Shown here: positions 1 to 9,841 of the stretch, one piece after another
Layout of the letters: each line of letters opens with the position of its first letter
Numbering within the stretch: the stretch's first letter is position 1
Source: Chrysoperla carnea
Taxonomy: Eukaryota; Arthropoda; Insecta; Neuroptera; Chrysopidae
Reading direction: 5' to 3'
Assembly: GCF_905475395.1 (NCBI RefSeq)
Contig: NC_058338.1
Coordinates: forward strand, 13,778,935 to 13,842,934
Length of the DNA stretch: 64,000 nucleotides
Notes under the pieces: generated by a model
The model's input: only the letters and a program-made list of their open reading frames with translations
The model's database searches: none
What the model was told of the DNA's origin: nothing
Position numbers and translations under genes: made by a program

Positions 1-302
1 ATATTCATGCAACGTTGTCAAATTTGTTTGTAAATTATTTTCAATTAGTAAATATTGTTTTATCAATTTTCGATTTCTTAAAATTTTCGATATGTATCTT
101 TTAAAATGAAAATTGCTATTGCTTTTATCTATTTTCGAATTATAAATTTTTCCACCTATTAACAGTTTTTAAAATTTTTTAGAAGTTCTTTAGAAAAATT
201 GTGAGAATTTCTCTCATCACGAGAGTAAAAGTGTAAGCAAAAGAATATTAACTTCGGAAAATTTCGAGCCTGCTTTCGTATACTTGTCTTCACAAAGTTG
301 TT

Positions 303-551
303 GTGGCTATTATAGGACACTGGTTGGGCGGCAGGCATGTTAAACGCCTGGGTCTGGAAGTGTATCACGACTACTGCAGGAACTGTCACAGTGGTGAGGG
401 GGAGGGGACAATGTCTCATCTTCTCTGTCACTGCCCAGCTCTTGTCATGAGGAGATGGACTTACTTGAGCCGGCCTGTCTTTGACGACCTCTCCGACCTG
501 AGTCCGTCGACATCAAAGTTCTTAAACAGCTCTAAATGGTTCACGGAGTAG
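303..551 (+). pseudogene. Non-LTR retrotransposon reverse transcriptase, C-terminal remnant
   Basis: An 82-codon open stretch ending in TAG. It reads like the very C-terminal part of Jockey/R1-type pol proteins: an 'IIGHWLGGRHVKRLGL' motif, then Cys-x2-Cys (YCRNC), then 'HLLCHCPAL' giving the CCHC-like tail, and a short Ser-rich end with 'SSKWF'. This is seen in the sequence; the family assignment is from known tails of insect non-LTR elements. No RT or endonuclease domain precedes it, so it is a 5'-truncated dead copy, as usual for LINE insertions. No poly(A) tail is obvious after the stop. Confidence 0.7.
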
Positions 552-1203
552 TGGCAATATTTCTAAGCGGTACAAACTTAGTACACATTGATATATATTT
601 CATATATACAGGGTATATAAATTATATTTTTTATTGTAATAAACATGACGATGATTGTACTAGCTATATGCACAGCTAAGTTTAAATTATCTCGAAAACT
701 GAACTGATTTTGACAAATTTTATTTATAATTATATCTCGTACGAACCCATCACGAGAATCGAACGAAAAAAGAAACTGATTTTTTTTATCGTGTATTGTC
801 TCCAAAGATTATTTTTTTAAATATCTTATTCCTAGTGCTGTTTATTTTAAATGAATCATAAATTTTGATAACCAATCTACAAATTTTGTTTCGATTTCAA
901 AGGGTTTGTTTTTATCAGATAAAAAAAAGGTATTCAGTTTAAAATAAGTTTCAAGAACAAACTTGGTATTGACTTTCTTAACATTGTTTATTCTTCATGA
1001 GTTAGTCGATATACGTTATCATCAAGTAAGATAAGAAATTATTATTTTGAGTTGGTTTAAGTATTTGTTATGTTTTCTGAATTTTGACAGTTTGTTTAAA
1101 CTGTTTAACAAATCATTTTTTTAATTAAAACTTATTTTAAGGTTCTGCATTCAATAAAACTTCTTGGAATACCTAAAATATCTCTAAAAATTACAAAATA
1201 AAT
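552..1203. other. AT-rich stretch without recognisable gene
   Basis: I see no coding signal or known repeat here. If the minus-strand exon at 1210-1283 is real, this is the start of its following intron, which runs past the left window edge. Confidence 0.5.
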
Positions 1204-1209
1204 ATTTAC

Positions 1210-1283
1210 CTATCAACAACAACTTGCCGTTTATGTGGAAGTACATCAGCAGAAGACATTGGTGATAAGCCTTGTGGCGGCAT
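1210..1283 (-). CDS. Probable first coding exon of mastermind-like protein (partial)
   Basis: On the minus strand an ATG in a good context (A at -3) opens 24 codons that end 'LPHKRQVVVD' plus AG, directly followed by a consensus donor GTAAAT (1204-1209). The end resembles the conserved N-terminal basic helix of Mastermind proteins (R-Q-A-V-V-D-R-L-R-R-R-I-E), with the exon boundary falling inside the Arg codon before the Leu. Mastermind binds Notch intracellular domain and CSL and activates transcription. The next exon with the rest of the helix would lie left of the window. The frame stays open upstream of this ATG for about 140 nt of GC-rich sequence, so a longer N-terminus is possible. The match is short, so the name is tentative. 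Confidence 0.4.
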
Positions 1284-1440
1284 ATTTGGTACGGGGGCGT
1301 TTGGCACAACAGAGAGGGCTCCCGGGTGGCGGGGGATTCCTCCCCCAGCGTCGAGGCATCCTCCCGGGGGCCCGCCGGCCACGCCACGGTCCAGCGTGGT
1401 GTACCCAAACCCGGTTCTATCCACCCTCCTTGTCGATTAT
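1284..1440 (-). promoter_or_regulatory. GC-rich island, likely 5' UTR or N-terminal coding of the mastermind-like exon
   Basis: This patch is strikingly G+C rich (runs such as CTCCCGGGGGCCCGCCGG) against an AT-rich background. On the minus strand it lies directly upstream of the exon at 1210-1283, and a pyrimidine-rich tract ending in TAG (about 1450-1475) could be a splice acceptor opening it. It could be 5' UTR, coding, or a CpG-like promoter segment; the sequence does not decide. Confidence 0.35.
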
Positions 1441-2185
1441 AAACCACTATTTAGAAAAATACAAAAATAAAACTCAAAACAAAATTTTACTTGTTTATTT
1501 AAACAAAATCCCAACAATTTTTTTTTTACATTTCCACTATTTTTATTAAATTACGGTTCGTTATCGAATGCATACCGAATAGCATATTAATTTTAATTTA
1601 TGATACGACCACATTTTTATTTACATTTTTTTTTTGCACTGAGTTCGTAATCACAAAACTTCAAAGGTTCAAATGTTCAATTCAAAACACTAACAGGTTG
1701 TATCAGTCAATATATGAACTTCACATAAAAAATTTGTTAACATTGTCGAGTATAAAAATTTTTAATGTTCACATAGAATTTTCTATTAAATTATTACTAA
1801 ATGATCCTCTTAAAACTTCTTAATACGATGAATAACTCAATGGGTTTACTCTTTTCAATCAACTCTTGTACTGTTTTTAAAACATGCAAAGTAAAAATAA
1901 TATTATAAAAAAAAACTGTTTTTAGAATCACATAATATATTTTATTTAATTTACGTCTTTGTTTGTACTAATTCACACGAAAGTCTATTTATTAATTATT
2001 GTTTGTAATTCTTTTGTATTGGAGTATCCATCTTTCACAATATTCTTGATGTAATTTGTTCAATCACTGAAATACTTTCGCTACATATACAATATACACT
2101 ACTAGTTGCGGACGCTAGCGGCCATTTTAATAATGCATCAGGGTCGCCACCTGCAAAACGTCAAAACTATTCATATAACAAAATT
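1441..2185. other. AT-rich stretch without recognisable gene
   Basis: No coding signal or recognisable repeat apart from low-complexity A/T. It may be the upstream region of the minus-strand gene at 1210. Confidence 0.5.
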
Positions 2186-2788
2186 ACGGAAGCCTGAATG
2201 GTTCACAATCAATTTATGAGAAAGTGGCGTTACACTAGCTTATTTTTTAAATGTGGACTACCCACAAGTATAAAACCAACTTTTAAAAAGCCACTATTTC
2301 ACTTTCAACAAGTGCACTTGTGACTTGTGGTGTTATGGAAACGAACCTTTTTGAAGATGTCGGTATTTTGTAATGTGCAGATTTCTAATTATAACGTCAT
2401 AATAAACAATAATAATAGAAATGTGTAGATGCAAAAGAAAAACATCAACAATTAAAGAATTATATTTTTTATATAATACTAAAGAAAATTTTGAACTAAC
2501 TACATAAGACAAATTATAAACATTTTCATATTATTATTAAATCCAGACAAATAATTATTAATAATTACAGGCAGTTTCGGTAGTGTCTAATTAAAGGCTC
2601 GTTTCCATAAAATTCGTTCTTCAAAAAGGTTCATTTCCATAATACCACAATCACAAGTGCACTTGTTGAAAGTGAACTAGTAACTTTTTAAAATGTTGAT
2701 TTTACATTTGTGGGTAGTACACATTTAAAAAAAAGCTAGTGTAGCGCCACTTTCTCATAAATTGATTGTGAGCCATTCAGGCTTCCGT
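2186..2788. repeat. Foldback (long inverted repeat) element, about 0.6 kb
   Basis: Positions 2186-2356 and 2619-2788 are imperfect reverse complements over about 170 bp. Shared landmarks are ACGGAAGCCTGAATGG (left) versus CCATTCAGGCTTCCGT (right), and CAAGTGCACTTGTGA versus TCACAAGTGCACTTG. The 260-bp spacer is AT-rich and has no open frame of note. This is the layout of a non-autonomous foldback transposon or MITE. No clear target-site duplication was found at the outer ends. Confidence 0.75.
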
Positions 2789-2917
2789 TGTGTAAAAATC
2801 GTTGTATAAAAAAATTTTTTTTTTTTTGTTTAATTATTCCGTTACATAAAAATATACTGTTATTAATCAGAGACTTATTAAAATTTGTTACATATGTAGG
2901 TACTTATGGTATATTGA

Positions 2918-3185
2918 ATGAAAATAAAAAATGAAAATACATTCTCTATTTTGGTTTTGGGTCAATTGAATATTGTTTTATATCAAAATTTAATAGATTT
3001 TATGTCAATAAATTATTTAAAAGCGGAAATATCTAAAATTTCATCTCTTTCACTGGATAAAAATCTAGTACAAATTACTTATTTTCAAAGAAAGTTAAAA
3101 AATCGTCGAAGTTCTTTGAGTCAAGGAAACTATTGAACTAACATATAAAGAGCTGGTCAAACTATTAGAAGTTCATCTTATCATC
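2918..3185 (+). pseudogene. Degenerate gag-like retroelement remnant, 5' part
   Basis: A 72-codon open stretch followed by stops and then 'TYKELVKLLEVHL' in another frame. Both pieces resemble the capsid (retrotransposon gag) region of Ty3/gypsy elements, where a 'Y-x-E-L-V-x-x-L' segment precedes a 'P-K-x-N-V' segment. The remnant is interrupted at 3185 by the younger LTR element and resumes at 8267. Frameshifts and stops show it is dead. Confidence 0.45.
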
Positions 3186-5138
3186 TGAGACGATACTCAT
3201 ATTTGGTTTCACACATGGAGTTCGGCTTAGGCTACATTATACCCACCGAACAAAAAAAGAAAAAAATTTACAAAAAATTTACAAAAAAAAAAACAAAAAA
3301 ACAAAATGTCAGTAAAATATTTAAAAATTTATTTAAAATTAAAATACAATTTTTTTCATTACAAATCATAAAAATAAAAAAATGGCCGAAAGTGGATACC
3401 CGGATGGCCAGGCACACGACGCACAAACAGAGAATCGCACGCAGCATCGCAGGCGGTAAACACGGCGCGAAAGGTCGTGATTGGATCACGGCGGCACCAG
3501 GCACTAATAAAACAAAAAAACAATGAGTCAACAAATGACCTGATGGTTTCTTGATGAAAAAAATACTTTAACTTTAACCTTTGCATCGAGCAAGTAAAGA
3601 GCTCGGAATTATTATATTGATTCGTGATCAAAAAAAAAAAATAATCAATCGACATCGATTATTAAACAAGTAAAATAAAATCGACATTAATTAAAATTGG
3701 ACCGACATCGTGGATTTAAAAAAATTAATAAATCAACAACGATTAATAAACAGAAGTAAAATAAAATCGACATTAATTAAAATTGGACCGACATCGTGGA
3801 TTTAAAAAAAAAAAAATTAATAAATCAACAACGATTATTAAACAGAAGTAAAATCAAAAATCGAACTTTAATCAAATCGGACCAACATCGTAATTATAAT
3901 TAATGGATCGACAACGACTTATTAATCAGAAACAATAAAACAAAAAAAAAAACAACGACCGGTACTCACGAGTAGTGTCCTGGTGATACAAGTTTCGAGT
4001 GGACGACCGCATGGTTATTTCATCTTTTGTTGTTTGGAAATTCAACATCGCCCATCAGCGGCAACACCACCGCATGCAGGCCGATTCGATCAACACAAAT
4101 TATGGAAGAAAATCTGGTATACCTCGAGGATCACCCAGTGATTCCGCTGTGTGCTGCTGCGTTCTCTCCTGGCCGTCCGGTTGTTCAACCCCCGGTTCCA
4201 TTCGTGAATGACTATGTAAGTTGTATTTATCTTTTGCCTCTTTATCAATTAATTTGCCGGCCAAAAAGGACATATTCTAAAATAAATTGAAAAAAAATGA
4301 CATTAATAAAAGGTTGGAGGTGTAACAAACATTTTAAAATTAGGAAATCATATTAGTTAAGTTTTTTTAATGCGTGGTGATTCCTGGTGGATCTATTAGT
4401 CAAGCCGTCGAGTGGCCCTTGTCAATTTGGTGCTGGCCAATAGCCGCCTATTAACGACAAGGGTCAGCCACTCTCCATTTCGCGGCGCTAGGTGGTGGTG
4501 AAGACGATCTAAATTGAATCGAAGACCCATACACCTCGCCCGTGCTGTTGCGGCAAATGGCTCTTGTCCGAATATACATACATATTTTTATTCAACAAAA
4601 AAATAATATAATAAATGTCTGTATGCGCTTTTAATTTGGAAGGAAATTCACCAGGAACCACTGTTGTCAATGTTAGTACTAACGTATGTCCCCTTTTAAA
4701 CAAATATTAAATTTTTTTTTTTAATTTTTTTTCAAATACAAAATTCTTAGGTTAGGTGTCAAAATAAATTATGCTAAGTGTTTATTTTTGTTTACTATAC
4801 ATTTGATAAAAAAAATAAATAAATAAAATAAAATTGTGAATAGTAGAAACATTAAAGGAAATTTTACAAAAAAAAAAATTAAATGAACATAATTGAATTT
4901 AATTGAGATCACTTACGTTTTCTTTTTGTTAATCCAATCGTCGACACACAACACGTTGTATTCAATATCACTATTGACACTTTAAGTTGTAATACAGTAG
5001 AGCCAACTTCACATAACTAATATTGATTTAGTAGATCCTCGCTTGAATTTACGCGCCATAACCCGTCCGATCAACAAAAGACTTCCACTGCGACACCTTC
5101 ATAGTTCGTTTCTCTTACTTAAATTGAGAATCGTTTTA
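3186..5138 (+). repeat. 5' LTR (1,953 bp)
   Basis: Begins TGAGACGATACTC and ends GAGAATCGTTTTA. It contains about three tandem, degenerating copies of a roughly 86-bp unit (3640-3900; landmark GACCGACATCGTGG) in A-rich sequence. Short open frames inside (for example 3359-3655 on the minus strand) are identical in both LTRs and have no family resemblance, so I do not call them genes. Confidence 0.88.
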
Positions 5139-5156
5139 TGGTAGCATAGCGTATGG
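5139..5156 (+). promoter_or_regulatory. Putative primer binding site of the LTR element
   Basis: The interior starts TGGTAGCATAGCG directly after the LTR; TGG pairs with the CCA end of a tRNA. I cannot say which tRNA primes. Confidence 0.6.
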
Positions 5157-5346
5157 TAAATGGCGTAATTTTCAATCGTCGTTATCTAAGACAACTTGAA
5201 AATGAACAACGTATTAATTGTATAATCTTATAAAATTAAAATTTTCTTCAATTACTTTTAACTTTAATTAAGCTTAATTCTACAAATCCTTTTCTGTTTT
5301 CTATAACACTTACATATACAATCGTTGAACAATCGCGGAGTCTAAC

Positions 5347-5673
5347 ATGCCGGACACCAGGAGCGGACGCATATTCACACCCGCCACCAGCTGTAATCCA
5401 CAACCCGAGGTGACTTCTCCGGGCTTCGCAACGCCGCCAACAACAATGCCAGAACCCAGCGCACCGCCGCTGAATACAGTAGTCAACCAACTTCCATGGC
5501 TCGATTTCACGACGGCGTCTTCAACATCGACATCCTCAACGTCAACAGCCCCACCAACTTCGACACATCAATCTCCTCCATCACGTGTGTTTAACCCTAT
5601 AAGAACCCAAACCGAACTAAGTGCTGACATGCTGACAACCAACACCGTCTTCAGGCCATGGAGAACCAATTAA
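5347..5673 (+). CDS. Hypothetical 108-aa ORF in the LTR element (gag position)
   Basis: Open frame starting MPDTRSGR with a composition dominated by Pro, Ser and Thr (an S/T-rich tract near residues 58-75). It has no capsid domain or CCHC knuckle, so if it is a gag start then the rest has been deleted. It overlaps the next frame by 16 nt, which is compatible with a gag-pol arrangement brought close by deletion. Function unknown. Confidence 0.4.
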   Translation: MPDTRSGRIFTPATSCNPQPEVTSPGFATPPTTMPEPSAPPLNTVVNQLPWLDFTTASSTSTSSTSTAPPTSTHQSPPSRVFNPIRTQTELSADMLTTNTVFRPWRTN

Positions 5674-6180
5674 TAAATATGGGTGAGTGGTTATGTAGTC
5701 TAAGCCGAAATATTCTCCAATCGCCCCACGCTCAGGGTCATTACAAAACCTCCAAAAACAAAAAAAAACCTTTAGAAACCCTATCACCTTCTGATGACGC
5801 TAAATTTCACCTTTTGGACGAAGTGCCCCAAAGCCTTGCCTCTCTGCGAAAACATCAGGAAGAAGATGAAAAGCATGGACTCATCCTCTCCAGAATTGAA
5901 TCTGGAGAGGATGTCATAGGTTATGCCCTCAAATCTGACGTCCTGGTGGAACTCGTGGGGAAGCATCGCCTAAGAAAATTTCCGTCCCCAAAGCCGTGCC
6001 TCTCTGCGAAAACATCAGGAGGAAGATGAAGAGCATAGACTCATCCTCTCCAGAATTGAATCTAGGGAAGATGTCACAGGATATGCCCTCAAATCTGACC
6101 TCCTGGTGAAACTCGTGGGGAAACATCGCCTAAGACGAATTTCCGTCCCCAAAGCCATCAGAAACATAATAATGTCCCTT
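5658..6180 (+). pseudogene. Ty3/gypsy pol remnant (pre-integrase linker), with internal tandem duplication
   Basis: Reads 'LRKHQEEDE...LSRIESGED...GYALKSD' and later 'VPKAIRN', the pattern found between RNase H and the integrase HHCC zinc domain in gypsy-type polyproteins. The segment 5826-5985 is repeated at 5986-6148 (about 160 bp, over 85% similar by eye), and the two copies are in different frames near their junction. A stop follows at about 6202. It is non-functional; the zinc finger and catalytic DDE core are absent. Confidence 0.65.
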
Positions 6181-6302
6181 TACCACGTCACCAATCTCAT
6201 GTGAGCTCGAGTGCGTAGACAACTTGTACGCGATATAAAGCCCACATTGAAGCGTTAAGCCCTATAATGAAAGAGTAGAGGAAATGCCGTAGCATTTTAG
6301 CC

Positions 6303-6314
6303 AGTGGGGGTGGA
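6303..6314 (+). promoter_or_regulatory. Putative polypurine tract of the LTR element
   Basis: AGTGGGGGTGGA lies directly against the start of the 3' LTR, where plus-strand DNA synthesis is primed in LTR retrotransposons. It fixes the element's orientation as plus. Confidence 0.65.
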
Positions 6315-8266
6315 TGAGACGATACTCATATTTGGTTTCACACATGGAGTTCGGCTTAGGCTACATTATACCCACCGAACAAAAAAAGAAAAAAATTTAC
6401 AAAAAATTTACAAAAAAAAAAACAAAAAAACAAAATGTCAGTAAAATATTTAAAAATTTATTTAAAATTAAAATACAATTTTTTTCATTACAAATCATAA
6501 AAATAAAAAAATGGCCGAAAGTGGATACCCGGATGGCCAGGCACACGACGCACAAACAGAGAATCGCACGCAGCATCGCAGGCGGTAAACACGGCGCGAA
6601 AGGTCGTGATTGGATCACGGCGGCACCAGGCACTAATAAAACAAAAAAACAATGAGTCAACAAATGACCTGATGGTTTCTTGATGAAAAAAATACTTTAA
6701 CTTTAACCTTTGCATCGAGCAAGTAAAGAGCTCGGAATTATTATATTGATTCGTGATCAAAAAAAAAAATAATCAATCGACATCGATTATTAAACAAGTA
6801 AAATAAAATCGACATTAATTAAAATTGGACCGACATCGTGGATTTAAAAAAATTAATAAATCAACAACGATTAATAAACAGAAGTAAAATAAAATCGACA
6901 TTAATTAAAATTGGACCGACATCGTGGATTTAAAAAAAAAAAAATTAATAAATCAACAACGATTATTAAACAGAAGTAAAATCAAAAATCGAACTTTAAT
7001 CAAATCGGACCAACATCGTAATTATAATTAATGGATCGACAACGACTTATTAATCAGAAACAATAAAACAAAAAAAAAAACAACGACCGGTACTCACGAG
7101 TAGTGTCCTGGTGATACAAGTTTCGAGTGGACGACCGCATGGTTATTTCATCTTTTGTTGTTTGGAAATTCAACATCGCCCATCAGCGGCAACACCACCG
7201 CATGCAGGCCGATTCGATCAACACAAATTATGGAAGAAAATCTGGTATACCTCGAGGATCACCCAGTGATTCCGCTGTGTGCTGCTGCGTTCTCTCCTGG
7301 CCGTCCGGTTGTTCAACCCCCGGTTCCATTCGTGAATGACTATGTAAGTTGTATTTATCTTTTGCCTCTTTATCAATTAATTTGCCGGCCAAAAAGGACA
7401 TATTCTAAAATAAATTGAAAAAAAATGACATTAATAAAAGGTTGGAGGTGTAACAAACATTTTAAAATTAGGAAATCATATTAGTTAAGTTTTTTTAATG
7501 CGTGGTGATTCCTGGTGGATCTATTAGTCAAGCCGTCGAGTGGCCCTTGTCAATTTGGTGCTGGCCAATAGCCGCCTATTAACGACAAGGGTCAGCCACT
7601 CTCCATTTCGCGGCGCTAGGTGGTGGTGAAGACGATCTAAATTGAATCGAAGACCCATACACCTCGCCCGTGCTGTTGCGGCAAATGGCTCTTGTCCGAA
7701 TATACATACATATTTTTATTCAACAAAAAAATAATATAATAAATGTCTGTATGCGCTTTTAATTTGGAAGGAAATTCACCAGGAACCACTGTTGTCAATG
7801 TTAGTACTAACGTATGTCCCCTTTTAAACAAATATTAAATTTTTTTTTTTAATTTTTTTTCAAATACAAAATTCTTAGGTTAGGTGTCAAAATAAATTAT
7901 GCTAAGTGTTTATTTTTGTTTACTATACATTTGATAAAAAAAATAAATAAATAAAATAAAATTGTGAATAGTAGAAACATTAAAGGAAATTTTACAAAAA
8001 AAAAAATTAAATGAACATAATTGAATTTAATTGAGATCACTTACGTTTTCTTTTTGTTAATCCAATCGTCGACACACAACACGTTGTATTCAATATCACT
8101 ATTGACACTTTAAGTTGTAATACAGTAGAGCCAACTTCACATAACTAATATTGATTTAGTAGATCCTCGCTTGAATTTACGCGCCATAACCCGTCCGATC
8201 AACAAAAGACTTCCACTGCGACACCTTCATAGTTCGTTTCTCTTACTTAAATTGAGAATCGTTTTA
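6315..8266 (+). repeat. 3' LTR (1,952 bp)
   Basis: Collinear with the 5' LTR, offset 3,129 then 3,128 after a one-base change in an A-run near 3625/6750. It ends GTTTTA, followed by the CATC target duplicate. Confidence 0.88.
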
Positions 8267-8461
8267 CATCTAGTACCCAAGAAGAATGTTCTCGTAGCCG
8301 GATCGCAGCGTCAATTTTTACCAATCTATCAATCCGGTCAACAGTCTACTGTCCTGCGTGAAATCGAAAATTGTGAATTCTCATCTCATATTCTCGATCG
8401 ACCACTTTTATCAATACAACTGTTTCTACGCTATGCCGATAACTTACACAAAATTAGTTGA
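8267..8461 (+). pseudogene. Degenerate gag-like remnant, 3' part
   Basis: After the LTR element the reading continues 'LVPKKNVLVAGSQ' and 'NCEFSSHIL', which fit the part of a gypsy-type capsid following the piece at 2918-3185. The frame is broken and no CCHC knuckle follows. Confidence 0.4.
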
Positions 8462-9185
8462 CTTATTTGATTGTCGTTATAGAATAACGACTTATTTAAC
8501 CAATCAGCGCGCTATTTGCATTTCGTCATGCGCTAAATTACGATTTGTCTGATTAGCATTGTTAATTACTAACGAAAGTATAGGCATAAGATTGTAAAAC
8601 AATCAATCTATCGTTAATTAGTTAACAATCTGACTAGATTTATTATAAACTAACGATTCTTAAATAATTTAGTGGCATATTCATAAAGCGTTTATGAATG
8701 CTATTATAATTAAATGCCATCAAAATATTAATAATATATATTATGAGTTCTATTTTATTTATGATCTTTTGTAAATAAATGGGAAATTTTGAGGTTATGT
8801 TTATGAATTTAATCAACAGCTGATCATTGACGTTAAATTTTAGTCAACTGAGTTTTTTGAAAAGTTTTTATGATTTTTTATTATTAAATACGTAATAAAC
8901 TTGATCAATAAAATATTATATAGTGCTATTTTTAAAAGTCAAAACCATTCAAAAATCATTGCTATGATTGGACTAAATTGTTTCCCGTCTCGATACTGGC
9001 TATACTACCTTAGACCTTGATATACAAATATTTTAGAAAAACATCTCATTTACCTATTTTGCCTAGATAGGTATAGTTATATAAAACTATACACGAAAAT
9101 ATTTTGAAACTATTAAATATTTCTTAAAAAGTTTTTCTTTTCACATAGAATTTTAATTAAAATTTTTTTCTGGTAGGTAGCTAAG
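8462..9185. other. AT-rich intergenic stretch, nothing recognised
   Basis: No gene, RNA or repeat recognised before the carbonyl reductase promoter. Confidence 0.5.
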
Positions 9186-9194
9186 TATATAAAA
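9186..9194 (+). promoter_or_regulatory. Likely TATA box of carbonyl reductase gene 1
   Basis: TATATAAAA preceded by GGTAGCTAAG. The same arrangement (GTAGG then TATATAAAA) stands before gene 2 at 12869, suggesting that the core promoter was duplicated with the gene. The ATG is about 650 bp downstream, with a good acceptor (TTTTTCTTAG, ending at 9833) just before it, so a 5' UTR intron is likely, but I could not fix its donor. Confidence 0.5.
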
Positions 9195-9841
9195 CGGGGA
9201 ATACAGTGAAAATAAATGTTTATAATTAAAACATAAATACTCAAGTGTTATCAAGTTTACAAATAGAATTTTAAGCGATGAATCATCTTAGTTATCAGAG
9301 ACTACTTTACCGATCTATTCTCTGTTAGTTATGTTGTATAATGAATCCATCAAAAGTATCTTACTAATAAAGTAACTAAAATCCATTACAGGTATTGATA
9401 ATCGTACCATTATCGTTAAGAAACTATTAAAAATCTTTGTAACCCCTGGTGGAAAAAATATTTGAAGAAAGAATAAGAAATTCTGAAAAAGTCTTAGGAA
9501 CTTTGAATTTCTCAACGTTTTCGGACAAGTCTAATTCAGAGTTCTTAATACTTTTTTTAAGTTTCTAAGACTTTTTCAGAGTTTCCTAAGACTTATTATT
9601 TTTTCCACCAGGGTACACTAAACTCATTTGTAGAATTTAATCAATATCAAGGGAAGTCGGCAAATTTTGGATCGAATCAACGTATCTTTGGATAAAAAAG
9701 AGCTGAAAGAGTTTTTTTCCGTAAATTCTGTACACATACTTACCTATGTTTTATGTACCTATACTTAGCTAACACAGAATCCGTACCGATTTTAAAAAAC
9801 AATATACGTAAAATATATCTTAATTTTTCTTAGGTACAGAG

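Larger units (their letters stand above)
3186..8266 (+). mobile_element. Young, internally deleted LTR retrotransposon (Ty3/gypsy-like)
   Basis: Two near-identical direct repeats, 3186-5138 and 6315-8266, bound an interior of only 1,176 bp. The repeats differ visibly by one base in an A-run. The insertion is flanked by CATC on both sides (3182-3185 and 8267-8270), a 4-bp target duplication. Immediately after the first LTR the interior begins TGG, as expected for a tRNA primer binding site, and a G-rich purine tract (6303-6314) abuts the second LTR. The interior holds a short Ser/Thr/Pro-rich ORF and a pol fragment matching the linker before the integrase zinc domain. No protease, RT or RNase H is left, so movement would need proteins from another copy. 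Near-identity of the LTRs suggests recent insertion. Confidence 0.88.

Noticed and set aside
3203-3526. Lys-rich 107-codon open frame in the LTR, repeated at 6314-6655
   Set aside because: Starts with a non-ATG codon in the first copy, low-complexity A-rich composition, no family pattern; it is only repeated because the LTR is.
4509-4703. Minus-strand 64-codon frame in both LTRs
   Set aside because: No motif; identical copies follow from LTR identity and say nothing about coding.
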